NCBI GenBank assembly: GCA_963710645.1
Contig: CAVQBD010000007.1
Location: 62,001 to 126,000, forward strand
Reading direction: 5' to 3'
DNA from: FEB-10 sp963710645
Lineage (GTDB): Bacteria > Acidobacteriota > Thermoanaerobaculia > Thermoanaerobaculales > Sulfomarinibacteraceae
DNA length: 64,000 nt
Below the pieces are notes generated by a model that was not told where the DNA came from, searched no databases, and saw only the letters and a list, made by a program, of their open reading frames with translations. A program made the position numbers and the translations under genes. Position 1 is the stretch's first letter, and the number at the start of each line of letters is the position of its first letter. Shown here one piece after another: positions 1 to 8,227 of this stretch.

Positions 1-1
1 C

Positions 2-796
2 ACCCACCGGGAGCTCATCGTCGTCTGCGACCCATCCAACCAGATCGTCGTGTTCCCGATGGACGCCGACGGTGATGTGGCCCCGCTGCGAGTGGTTTCT
101 GGCCTGGCCACGACCCTCAGCCAACCCACCGGTGTGGCCGTCGATACGGTGAACGACGAGATTGTGGTGGCAAACAATGCGGACCAAACGGTGGTCATGT
201 TCCCGCGCGACGCAAACGGAGACATCGCACCGGCGAGGGTGATCGGCGGCGCGAGCACGGGCCTCGGTCCCCTGCGGTTCGTATTCATCGACCTGGTGAA
301 CGACGAGTTGTACGTCGGCGACTACGGCAACAAGGTTTCGGTATTCAACCGTTCCGACGAAGGTGATGTGGCACCCAAGAGGGTTCTGTCGGGCGCTGCG
401 ACGGGAATCGTCAAACCACGTGGTCTCTTCGTGGATTTGGCTCACGACGAGCTCTTCGTCGCCGATAGTGATGCGAACGCGATTTTCGTCTTCCGGCGAA
501 CGGCTGAAGGTGACGTCGCGCCACTGAGAGTGATTGTCGGCCCCGCTACCGGCCTGAACATACCCCGTGGCCTGATCGTCACCACCGATGACGAGGTCGT
601 GATCACGCCTCCAACCACCGCTTTTGCCCGCGACGCGCATGGAGACGTTTCCCCGCTATGGGTTCACAACCAGGACGGTGGCCGTGGCCTCACGAGCACC
701 AACGCTGCCCACGGCGGTTGGGGATTCGTGATCGGGCTCTTTGGCGACGGTTTCGAGTCGGGTGACACCTCCCTCTGGTCGGCGATTGTGCCGTAA
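2..796 (+). CDS. Secreted beta-propeller-like repeat protein (5' end outside window)
   Basis: The reading frame is open from the first bases, so the N-terminus and any signal peptide lie before the window. About four to five repeats of 45-50 residues are visible, each with a pattern like GVxVDxxNDExxVA followed by VFxRxAxGDVAPLRVIxG. This is the kind of repeat that builds NHL/SMP-30-like beta-propellers. The C-terminus is the tag LFGDGFESGDTSLWSAIVP, ending 19 residues after its first Leu. No catalytic residues are recognisable. A surface or extracellular binding role is inferred. The next gene downstream carries the same tag on an unrelated body, which suggests a shared destination. Confidence 0.8.
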   Translation, partial: THRELIVVCDPSNQIVVFPMDADGDVAPLRVVSGLATTLSQPTGVAVDTVNDEIVVANNADQTVVMFPRDANGDIAPARVIGGASTGLGPLRFVFIDLVNDELYVGDYGNKVSVFNRSDEGDVAPKRVLSGAATGIVKPRGLFVDLAHDELFVADSDANAIFVFRRTAEGDVAPLRVIVGPATGLNIPRGLIVTTDDEVVITPPTTAFARDAHGDVSPLWVHNQDGGRGLTSTNAAHGGWGFVIGLFGDGFESGDTSLWSAIVP

Positions 797-934
797 CCCG
801 TCAAACCCCGGTCAGGGGCTGGCTCGATCACCGTGATCGACCACAGGTGATCGTGGTCACCGGATCCCCGGAGCCACGGTCGCTAACATCATGAGTTGAG
901 ATAATAGTTCACCGAGTGAACAGGGAGGCGCGAC

Positions 935-1861
935 ATGTCCCGCCGACTCCGCGTGAGGCTCGTGCTGTCCGTCGTTTGGTTATTGGGTCTTGGTCCGAAC
1001 TCCGTGGCAAATGCTCAGGAAATCATCATCGACCACACGTGCACCGACATCAGCCAAATCCCGCCATACTGGATCGAGCAGGCCAGGCTCTTTGCCTTCC
1101 ACTACGCCCACACCTCCCACGGTAGCCAGATTATGTCCGGTCTGACCCACCTCGAAAGTGTCGATTCCACCTTCGCGGTTTCAGTCTTCTACGCGAGTTC
1201 CGATCCGCCGGGGGTTCTCAACTGCGGTCCGGGTGATCTCTGCATCTTCGACGGCAACCCGCCGGAAACCTACATCACGCCAGAGGACTACTGGGAGACT
1301 CAGGATGGGAGGGAACGCACCGAGGCGGTGGTCGACACCGGTCTGTTCGATCTCTCCATGTGGTCGTGGTGCGGCCAGATGTCCTACTACTCGGAATCCC
1401 AGATCGACCTGTACCTGGACACGATGAGCTCCTGGGACCAGGGCTACGGCGACATGCGTTTTGTCCTCATGACGGGACACACCGACGGGGGCGGGGGGAC
1501 GCTGGCCTTCAACAACAACCTCGCGCGCGGATACGCGCGGGACAACGATCTCATCCTATTCGACTTCGCCGACATCGAGGTCTACGATCCGCTCGGCGGC
1601 GGGCCCTACGACAACGACGGAGAGGGCAACTGCACGTGGTGCGTTGATTTCTGTGCCGCCCACCCCGAGTACTGCACGAGCCTCCCGAGTTCCTGCGCCC
1701 ACTCCGCAAACCACCCCGAAGACACTCTGTTCTGCAAGCTCAAAGGCCACGCGTTCTGGTGGATGCTGGCCCGGCTGGCGGGTTGGCCGGGCCCGGGTGG
1801 CCTCTTTGTCGACGGGTTCGAAGACGGCGACACGTCGGGATGGTCCACCACGGTGGGGTGA
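935..1861 (+). CDS. Exported protein of unknown function with C-terminal DGFE tag
   Basis: This 308-residue protein begins with a clear signal peptide (hydrophobic segment ending near ANAQ, about residue 28) and a good Shine-Dalgarno (GGGAGG, 6-7 bases before ATG). The mature part is rich in Tyr, Trp, Cys, Asp and His. It contains HYAHTSHGSQ near residue 55 and a MTGHTDGGGG loop near residue 180, which look like ligand or active-site segments. I cannot assign it to a family; an SGNH-like or other alpha/beta hydrolytic fold is only a guess. Several paired cysteines in the last third suggest disulfides and an extracytoplasmic location. It ends in LFVDGFEDGDTSGWSTTVG, the same 19-residue tag as the upstream gene. 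Confidence 0.8.
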   Translation: MSRRLRVRLVLSVVWLLGLGPNSVANAQEIIIDHTCTDISQIPPYWIEQARLFAFHYAHTSHGSQIMSGLTHLESVDSTFAVSVFYASSDPPGVLNCGPGDLCIFDGNPPETYITPEDYWETQDGRERTEAVVDTGLFDLSMWSWCGQMSYYSESQIDLYLDTMSSWDQGYGDMRFVLMTGHTDGGGGTLAFNNNLARGYARDNDLILFDFADIEVYDPLGGGPYDNDGEGNCTWCVDFCAAHPEYCTSLPSSCAHSANHPEDTLFCKLKGHAFWWMLARLAGWPGPGGLFVDGFEDGDTSGWSTTVG

Positions 1862-1902
1862 GTCCCTCGAGATCGAGTTGCCGTTCTGTTGGGGTCCGCA
1901 CA

Positions 1903-1915
1903 GTGCGGCACCCAT
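1903..1915 (+). repeat. GTGGCACCCAT-family intergenic repeat
   Basis: GTGCGGCACCCAT lies in the convergent spacer after the tagged gene. It is followed directly by a small hairpin (ATGATC / GATCAT with a 10-base loop). One of the more degenerate members of a family found at many sites in this window. Confidence 0.5.
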
Positions 1916-2029
1916 GATCGGATGACTCGGATCATCGGAAACGCGAGATCGCTGCAACACTGTTGTCGACCACCGAGATCATCGCGCTGCCTCTGGTCCG
2001 ACAGTGGGTGGGTGTTGTCGTTTGAATCC

Positions 2030-3220
2030 TCAGGGTATAAGCCGCCCACTCGGGCGGCGGAATCTGACGCTGAACCGGTCGTTCCGATACCACTTGACCT
2101 CGTTGGATCCGTTGTGACTGCTGCCGGCGATGATGTCGTTGTCGCCGTCGTTGTCGAGATCAACCACGAACAGGGGCCACACCCTGCGCAATGTTGCCAC
2201 CTGGCTTTCGGTCCAGCTGATGGGGTCTCCGCCGTCGTTGTGCCACCAGCTCAGCTGACCCGAAAGCTGGGCGCTTGCCGTCACGTCGAGGATCCCATCG
2301 CCGTCGATATCCGCCGCCTGCGCGACGCAGGCGTTGAAGACCGGGAAGGAAATAACCTGTTTCGTCCACACGATCGGATCGCCGCCGTCGTTTCGCCACC
2401 AGGCCACCACGTGCCCCGTGTAACCAGCGCCCACGATGTCCAGGTCCAGGTCACCGTCCACGTCGATGGCCTGGACCCGATGGGCTCCGCCGAATTCGGC
2501 GTCAACCACGTGTTCCTCCCACTCGATCGGATCACCGCCGCGGTTGCGCCACCAGAGCACTTCATCGTCATAAAGGGCGGCGCCGATAACGTCTTCCCGG
2601 CCGTCGCTGTCGAGGTCGCCGGTGCAGACGGACTTCGCCATGCCCACACCGGCAGCGACGGTCTGCTCGGTCCATGTGAGGGGCTCTCCCCCGTCGTTGC
2701 GCCAGAGGGTGACCCGGTGATGGCTTGACGACGCGCAGAGCACGTCGATGTCACCGTCCGAATCGACATCTGACGCGAAGACCTCGTGCGGGGAGCCGTA
2801 CACGCCGTCGATGGTGTGCCTGGTCCATTCGATGGGAGACGAGCCTTCGTTGCTCCACCAAGCAACTTCGGCGCCCTCGTATGACGCACCGATCACGTCG
2901 AGATCACCGTCGCCATCGATATCGGCCGCGTGAACCGAGCGCGCGCCACGGAAGTTCCCACCGATTGTGTGCTTCGACCAGTTTCCGGGATCGTGATTCT
3001 GGTTCTTCCAGTAGACAACGGCGTCGTCTTCGATCGCAGCGCCGAGAATTTCCATGAGGCCGTCGTTGTCCAAATCAAAGGCCCAGAGACTGGCGTTGCC
3101 GTGGCTGGACGAGTCAACCGTGAATTCGGTGAACGACACCTGGGCCATGCAGGGTGGCGTCATGGCCAATGCGAGTGCAAACGCTCCGAACGGGGTCCGG
3201 GGCGACGGTCGTTTGTCCAT
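2030..3220 (-). CDS. Secreted FG-GAP/VCBS repeat protein
   Basis: The protein has 396 residues. The ATG at 3220 is chosen because GGAGG sits 6 bases upstream; a TTG four codons earlier would swallow that site. A signal peptide (hydrophobic stretch ending PPCMAQ) is followed by about seven repeats of roughly 48 residues. Each holds a DxDxDGxxD calcium-binding loop such as DIDGDGDLDVIGA, alternating with WWxNxGGxPIxWTxH strands. This is the FG-GAP/VCBS (integrin-alpha-like propeller) pattern. Such proteins are extracellular adhesive or carbohydrate-binding scaffolds; no enzyme domain is seen. It lacks the DGFE tag of its upstream neighbours. It is convergent with the gene ending at 1861. Confidence 0.85.
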   Translation of the reverse strand: MDKRPSPRTPFGAFALALAMTPPCMAQVSFTEFTVDSSSHGNASLWAFDLDNDGLMEILGAAIEDDAVVYWKNQNHDPGNWSKHTIGGNFRGARSVHAADIDGDGDLDVIGASYEGAEVAWWSNEGSSPIEWTRHTIDGVYGSPHEVFASDVDSDGDIDVLCASSSHHRVTLWRNDGGEPLTWTEQTVAAGVGMAKSVCTGDLDSDGREDVIGAALYDDEVLWWRNRGGDPIEWEEHVVDAEFGGAHRVQAIDVDGDLDLDIVGAGYTGHVVAWWRNDGGDPIVWTKQVISFPVFNACVAQAADIDGDGILDVTASAQLSGQLSWWHNDGGDPISWTESQVATLRRVWPLFVVDLDNDGDNDIIAGSSHNGSNEVKWYRNDRFSVRFRRPSGRLIP

Positions 3221-3507
3221 CTTAGCCTCCAACCTCTTCGAGGGATGTACGCAGATATCGGCGTAGCGGTTTGGAACGAACCGCAGAGTATGCTCCCAAT
3301 GACGATGTGCGAGTCAATGCGCCCCGTGGCATCGTCCGCAGCGCTGTCCGGACCGGAACCCGTGTGCGGAGGAGTCGGCCGGAACGCGCATTACCCTTTG
3401 AAGGACGGGAAAGGTGTCGAGGACTGGAATCGTGAGGTTTTCGGAAACAGTGTTGCGGTGAGAGTCTGGTCTTGAGATCAAAAATTGGGAGGGGAGGGAT
3501 TGTCGTT

Positions 3508-4554
3508 GTGACGACGTTTTTCGCGTGGCTCACCGGACGGCCCCCCGTACGTCGTCGACCGGCATGGTGGCGTTGGACCGGGCGCCTTATCGCCGCGCTG
3601 GGGATGGCGTACTTCTTCCTGTACGGCCCGGGTGTGAGGCTGTGGAGGTCACCGCCGGGTTTCGAGAAGTTCACCGAGGGTGAGACCACAGTCTTCTACC
3701 AGCCGGGAATCCGGAATGAAGCCGTGGCTGTGTCGGCCGCCGCTTTAAAGGCTCAGCGTGACGTTCTCGAATTCTGGGGTCGCAGCGCCGACGCCGGATT
3801 CGATTTCCCGGTTGACGTCTACCTCTGTCGGAATCCACGTCGATACTGGCACCTGGTGATGAACAGGGCCAAGGGGTCGGCGAGTGGGAATGACCTGATG
3901 ATCCACGCCTCGTACCCGGAGGTGGAGCGCATACCGTACCTCCGCCATGAGCTCGCCCATCTCTTTGTCGTGCACGAGCTGGGTTGGTGGCGAACCCGGC
4001 TCCACACGCCGGCTTGGCTGGATGAGGGCATCGCCACCACCATTCAGGGGTCGCGGTGGAACGATCGAGGTGGTCTCGCGCGGTTTGTTTCTCGGACACA
4101 TCAGTTGGCGCCCCTCTCCAGTACTCCCAACACGTTGCGCTGGCTCGGTGCGGTGGGAGCAGGGGGAGATGTGGCCGGCGCCCAGTACTCCTATGCCCGC
4201 ACCTTTACCGAGGACCTGATGGACCGGTTCACACGCGGCGCTGTACTCGACTTCCTGACCGATGCCACGATGACCGGCGACCAATCGGGAGCATTCGCCC
4301 GTGCCTTCGGCCATTCGCTCGGAGAGGCCGAGCAACAATGGGTGCGCGACGCCATGGCCGGCGGTGTATTACCGAATGATCTCGAATTGGTGGACCGCGG
4401 GCTGCCGGCCGCGCTCGTCACCAAGCTGCTCGTACTGCTGGCGCTCGCGACGTTTTTCGTCCTATGGAGTTTTCGCCATGCGGCCCGGGCGGCACGCGCG
4501 GTGGCGAGGTGGACCCGAAACGAATGTCACTCTTCGTCTGCGGCGGGGCCGTGA
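3508..4554 (+). CDS. Membrane-anchored gluzincin-type metallopeptidase
   Basis: The 348-residue product is read from GTG at 3508, about 9 bases after GGGAGGGGAGGG; an upstream in-frame TTG at 3472 would place that purine tract inside the gene. There is an N-terminal membrane segment (about residues 25-45) and a C-terminal one (LLVLLALATFFVLWSF). Between them lies RHELAHLFVVHELG, with zinc-binding HExxH, followed 25-30 residues later by AWLDEGIA, whose Glu is the expected third ligand of a gluzincin (peptidase MA-like clan). The catalytic domain probably faces the periplasm. The substrate is unknown. Its 3' end overlaps the convergent YhbY gene by 28 bases. Confidence 0.75.
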   Translation: MTTFFAWLTGRPPVRRRPAWWRWTGRLIAALGMAYFFLYGPGVRLWRSPPGFEKFTEGETTVFYQPGIRNEAVAVSAAALKAQRDVLEFWGRSADAGFDFPVDVYLCRNPRRYWHLVMNRAKGSASGNDLMIHASYPEVERIPYLRHELAHLFVVHELGWWRTRLHTPAWLDEGIATTIQGSRWNDRGGLARFVSRTHQLAPLSSTPNTLRWLGAVGAGGDVAGAQYSYARTFTEDLMDRFTRGAVLDFLTDATMTGDQSGAFARAFGHSLGEAEQQWVRDAMAGGVLPNDLELVDRGLPAALVTKLLVLLALATFFVLWSFRHAARAARAVARWTRNECHSSSAAGP

Positions 4555-4862
4555 TCATCGGTCCCCGGGACCTGGACCTTTCGTCTCTCGGGATCGGGTT
4601 GTTCGCGGTAGAAGATCGCCATCCGTCCAACGGCGCCGACACATTCGCAGTCGAGCTGTGATTCTATGGCGCGCGCGAACCGTTCTCGGTTTTCGCGCTC
4701 GGCCGCGATCTTCACCTTGATCAGCTCGCGGGCCTCGAGGGCGGTATCGATGGCGCCAAAGACGTTTTCGCTCAAGCCTTCCTTGCCGACTTGCACAACG
4801 GGTTTGTAGCTGTGGGCCAGGCCCCGTAGGTATTTCCGTTGTGAGCCCTTGAGTTCGCTCAT
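4527..4862 (-). CDS. yhbY: YhbY-family (CRM domain) RNA-binding protein
   Basis: The 111-residue protein starts at the ATG at 4862 behind GGGGAGGAACC. The segment beginning LKGSQRKYLRGLAHSYKPVV, then QVGKEGLSENV and ALEARELIKVKI, matches the CRS1-YhbY (CRM) domain. This small alpha/beta RNA-binding fold is associated with ribosome assembly and pre-50S particles. The GxxG-type loop is present as GKEG. The length is close to the usual 95-100 residues, plus a charged C-terminal tail (about 15 residues, ending HGPAADEE). It is convergent with, and overlaps, the metallopeptidase gene, so it is probably transcribed alone. Confidence 0.9.
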   Translation of the reverse strand: MSELKGSQRKYLRGLAHSYKPVVQVGKEGLSENVFGAIDTALEARELIKVKIAAERENRERFARAIESQLDCECVGAVGRMAIFYREQPDPERRKVQVPGTDDHGPAADEE

Positions 4863-5017
4863 GGTTCCTCCCCGTACGAACCTGAAGGGTAGCATCAAGC
4901 ACGGGACTGCACCCATTCGTCACGGCGTCAAGATGCGAAAAAAACCGACTTGGCAACCAATTCGATGCGAAACGACGCCGATTCCGCTAACATGGCTCTC
5001 CAACAGGAGCCATCACA

Positions 5018-7615
5018 ATGTCAGGGCTTGTCGGTCGGACGCTTGACCGCTATGAGATCGTCAGCCTTCTCGGAGCGGGAGGGATGGGTGCGGTGTACCA
5101 AGCCCGGGACACCGCGATGGGCCGTGACGTCGCGATCAAGGTGCTGCCGGAGCCGCCGGGAGAGAACTCCACTCGCATCGAGCGTTTCAACCGAGAGATC
5201 CGGACGGTGGCCCGTCTGTCCCACCCGAATATCGTGGAAATTTATGACCACGGTGTCTCAGACGGCGTGGTCTACGCCGTCATGGAGCTCCTCAAGGGCA
5301 AGAACCTCCGTGATCGGATGCGCGGCCGAGCCTTGCCGCTGCAGACCGCGCTTGACGTTGGAGTTGCCGTGGCGAACGCACTGGGAGAGGCCCACCACCA
5401 GGGTGTGCTCCACCGCGACGTCAAACCGGAGAACATCTTCGTCACGTCAAACGGAGGTGTGAAGGTCCTTGACTTCGGTTTGGCCCGCGACGTGTGCCCC
5501 ACCGATTCGACCACCGACACCAAGACCTACGTCACCTCGCTCACCTCGGAGGGTTCCGTGGTCGGGACCACGGGCTATATGTCGCCCGAACAGGTCCGCG
5601 GATTAAGCCTTGACGCGCGCAGCGACATTTTTTCGCTCGGGTGTGTGCTCTACGAGATCCTAAGCGGCGTCCACCCGTTCCGCGGAGAGACTCGGGCCGA
5701 TACCCAATCTGCAATCCTCAACGTTGAACCGCAGGAGTTGACCCAGCTTCGGCCCGAGCTGCCGCCCATGCTCGATCTCGTGGTGGAGCGGTGTCTGCGC
5801 AAGGACCCCGATGAACGATTCGAATCGGCGAAGGACGTGGCGTTCGCGATTCAGGCGTTGTCACAGAGTCGTTCGAGCAGCCAGCCCGCGGCTTCGGGAA
5901 CGGTGGCCGTGCCGCGGAGGGCGCTGCGCCTCGCTCTGGTTGTCACAGTGATGGCGGCCATCCTCGGCATCGGGGTGTTGGTGGCCCGGCGTCTGGTGCC
6001 CCCCGATCTTCCCTCGGAGCGACGATTGGCGGTGCTGCAATTCGAGTCCGAGGGGAACGGAACCGACTTCGACGCTTTCGCTGCCGGTCTGAGAGAGACC
6101 GTGGCCGATGGTCTCACTCTGGTCGATCAGTCGGCAGGAGTCACCGGCTGGACCGTACCGAGCGACGGGCTGCGGGTCGGGTTTGACCAGCTCGAAGAGC
6201 TGCGCCGAACCTACGATCTCAACGAGGCGGTTCTCGGCACGGTGGGCCGGGCCGGCGACAGGCTTACGCTCGATCTGGAGGTGATCGATCCGCAAACCGG
6301 GCGGCGGCTGCGTTCGTCGCTCATCGAGGACGGCCTCGGCAACCTGGGTTCGTTCCAGGCCGGGCCGGTGCTGCGCCTGGCCGAGCTGCTCGATCTACCG
6401 CTCGACGACGCCGTCAGGCGGCGTCTCGAGAACCGGTCCACCAACGTCATCGCCGCCTTCGAGTCCGGCATGCAGGGTCTCGGCCGCTTGGCGGTCGCGG
6501 AAAGCGAGGGGGCGGTGGACCAGGCCATCGACAACCTCAGCCGGGCGGTTGAACTCGACCCCCACTACGGTTCGGCCCGCGTGGCCCTGGCCCGCGCCTA
6601 CCTCCAGCAATACGAGCTCGGTGGCGGCCGCGAGTGGATCGACCGCGGACTGGAACAGACCGAGTTGGCGTTGGCACAGGGAGCTGTGACCACGGATGCC
6701 CTGATGGCGGCGGCGGCGTTGAAAGGGGCGGTGGGCGCCCACGCCGATGCCGTGACCGCCCTCGAACGCGTGGTCGATGTGGCTCCGAACGACGGCGAAG
6801 CCCAGCTCCTGCTCGCGCGTGAGCTCGAGAAGGACGGCCGACTGGACGAGGCGGAGCGGAGGTACCAGCACGCCATCTTCCTCAGGCCGGGGTACTGGCC
6901 CGCCCATTACTGGCTTGCCCTTTTCTACAAGAGCCAGGGCCGGTACGACGCAGCCATCAATGAGTTCAACAGGGTCATCGCAGTGGCACCCGACTACGCC
7001 GGCGGCTACAACAACCTCGGAATGATGTTCATGTACCTCGGTGACAACGACCGGGCGCGGGTCGCCTTCGAGCAGTCCCTGGCGGTGGACGATGGGGCCA
7101 ACTCCTTCGCCCTGTCCAACCTCGGGCTCATCTACTACTCGGGGTCGAGATTCGACGACTCGGTGCGGATGTTCGAACGATCGGTGGAGATCGATAAAGA
7201 GGCTGACTCGATGTGGGGCAATCTGGCCTTCGCTTACGAAGCGGCGGGCGATCCGGAGCGGGCCGAGCAGGCCTTCCGACGGGCCATCGAGCTTGGTGAA
7301 GTTCGGCTTCTCGCCGAGCCGGACAACACCAGGCTGCTGTGTGAGCTGGCCGGCTACTTCGCCGCGTTGGGAGAACAGGAGAAGGGGATCGCCGTCCTCG
7401 AACGGGCCGTGGCCACCGGGCCGACCGATCCCCAATTGGTGGCGGACATCGCCGAGGCCTTCGAGGACCTGGGCGACCGAGAACAGGCTTTGTCATGGGT
7501 CGGGCGCGCGTTCGACCTCGGGGTCTCACCAAGCCGATTCGAGGGCCGGCCCTCGCTGCGGGGACTGCTCGCCGACGAGCGCTACCGCACGCTGGCCGCC
7601 TCGGCGGTGGATTGA
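5018..7615 (+). CDS. Ser/Thr protein kinase with TolB-like and TPR regions (kinase 1)
   Basis: This is an 865-residue transmembrane Hanks-type kinase. ATG follows CAGGAG by about 9 bases. Kinase landmarks are the glycine loop GAGGMGAVY (about residues 19-27), the ATP-binding Lys in VAIKVL (41), the catalytic loop HRDVKPEN (about 132-139), DFG (152-154) and GYMSPEQ (about 186-192), so it should be active. A membrane segment (about 305-325) leads to a FlgO/TolB-N-like domain (RLAVLQFESEG onward), then about eight TPR motifs to the C-terminus, probably extracytoplasmic. These normally sense or bind partners. A small gene starts 30 bases downstream and is probably co-transcribed. Confidence 0.92.
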   Translation: MSGLVGRTLDRYEIVSLLGAGGMGAVYQARDTAMGRDVAIKVLPEPPGENSTRIERFNREIRTVARLSHPNIVEIYDHGVSDGVVYAVMELLKGKNLRDRMRGRALPLQTALDVGVAVANALGEAHHQGVLHRDVKPENIFVTSNGGVKVLDFGLARDVCPTDSTTDTKTYVTSLTSEGSVVGTTGYMSPEQVRGLSLDARSDIFSLGCVLYEILSGVHPFRGETRADTQSAILNVEPQELTQLRPELPPMLDLVVERCLRKDPDERFESAKDVAFAIQALSQSRSSSQPAASGTVAVPRRALRLALVVTVMAAILGIGVLVARRLVPPDLPSERRLAVLQFESEGNGTDFDAFAAGLRETVADGLTLVDQSAGVTGWTVPSDGLRVGFDQLEELRRTYDLNEAVLGTVGRAGDRLTLDLEVIDPQTGRRLRSSLIEDGLGNLGSFQAGPVLRLAELLDLPLDDAVRRRLENRSTNVIAAFESGMQGLGRLAVAESEGAVDQAIDNLSRAVELDPHYGSARVALARAYLQQYELGGGREWIDRGLEQTELALAQGAVTTDALMAAAALKGAVGAHADAVTALERVVDVAPNDGEAQLLLARELEKDGRLDEAERRYQHAIFLRPGYWPAHYWLALFYKSQGRYDAAINEFNRVIAVAPDYAGGYNNLGMMFMYLGDNDRARVAFEQSLAVDDGANSFALSNLGLIYYSGSRFDDSVRMFERSVEIDKEADSMWGNLAFAYEAAGDPERAEQAFRRAIELGEVRLLAEPDNTRLLCELAGYFAALGEQEKGIAVLERAVATGPTDPQLVADIAEAFEDLGDREQALSWVGRAFDLGVSPSRFEGRPSLRGLLADERYRTLAASAVD

Positions 7616-7645
7616 CCATAAACGCCCGAACAGAAAGGACGCCCG

Positions 7646-8164
7646 ATGGAAAAAGAACCCGAACAGACCGCCGCTGGAAACGGTAAGCCGGTTTACGTTT
7701 CCCAAAAAACCCTAAACGCCATTGAAGACCTTTCTCGAAAACTGAGAATTGAGGGTATCCATGAGTGCAGTATCGTGTTCAGCCTGGGCGGCAACATCCT
7801 GCCGGTTTTGGAGGCCACGGACCTCCATATTATTCCGGGCGCGGAATTTTGTGACTTCTATCCGGACGAACCGGAAGTCCCAGCAGGTGGGATCTTCAGG
7901 ATAGCCAACGATACTGCATGCGAGGTAACCGTGACGGTCCCTTCCGGGATTTTTGAGGGCATTGATGATCCCTCCGGCGGCGCGGTAGATTTCACTATCC
8001 CACCCGGCGCCAATCTACAATTCAAAGTCAAGGAAGAGGGGACGTTCGCGGAAACCGTCATAGAGGAATACAACATCTACGGCGGTTTCTTTGTTGGTCT
8101 CAGCTGCACCAATCCGAATGGTACGGGAGGCTCACCAAAGGGGGTGATCCAGCCTACGCCCTGA
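7646..8164 (+). CDS. Small protein of unknown function downstream of kinase 1
   Basis: The 172-residue protein starts with ATG after AAAGGA, 30 bases behind the kinase stop, so a shared transcript is likely. No signal peptide or membrane segment is visible. The N-terminal 50 residues are charged and helical. The remainder looks like beta-strands, with VTVTVPSGIFEGI, FTIPPGANLQFKV and a late Cys-containing loop. The layout is reminiscent of a cupredoxin-like sandwich, but the His/Cys/Met copper-ligand set is not evident. Base composition is visibly more AT-rich than that of the kinase, which could mean recent acquisition. The function is unknown; being a kinase partner or substrate is only an inference from position. 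Confidence 0.65.
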   Translation: MEKEPEQTAAGNGKPVYVSQKTLNAIEDLSRKLRIEGIHECSIVFSLGGNILPVLEATDLHIIPGAEFCDFYPDEPEVPAGGIFRIANDTACEVTVTVPSGIFEGIDDPSGGAVDFTIPPGANLQFKVKEEGTFAETVIEEYNIYGGFFVGLSCTNPNGTGGSPKGVIQPTP

Positions 8165-8227
8165 CCCGGTTCGGCGGCTGGTGACCGTACTCACCCGAAT
8201 CAAGAGGTGAACTGTCGTCGGTCAGTG

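Noticed and set aside
737..796. PEP-CTERM, LPXTG or other known anchor
   Set aside because: The tag has no hydrophobic helix or positively charged end and no LPxTG-like or PEP motif.
820..880. Terminator built from GATCACC/GTGATCG repeats after the first gene
   Set aside because: The best stem is only 6 bp with several competing pairings and no T-run.
3221..3232. TTG start for the FG-GAP protein
   Set aside because: It would overlap the GGAGG site that serves the ATG at 3220; a few extra residues also precede a normal signal peptide.
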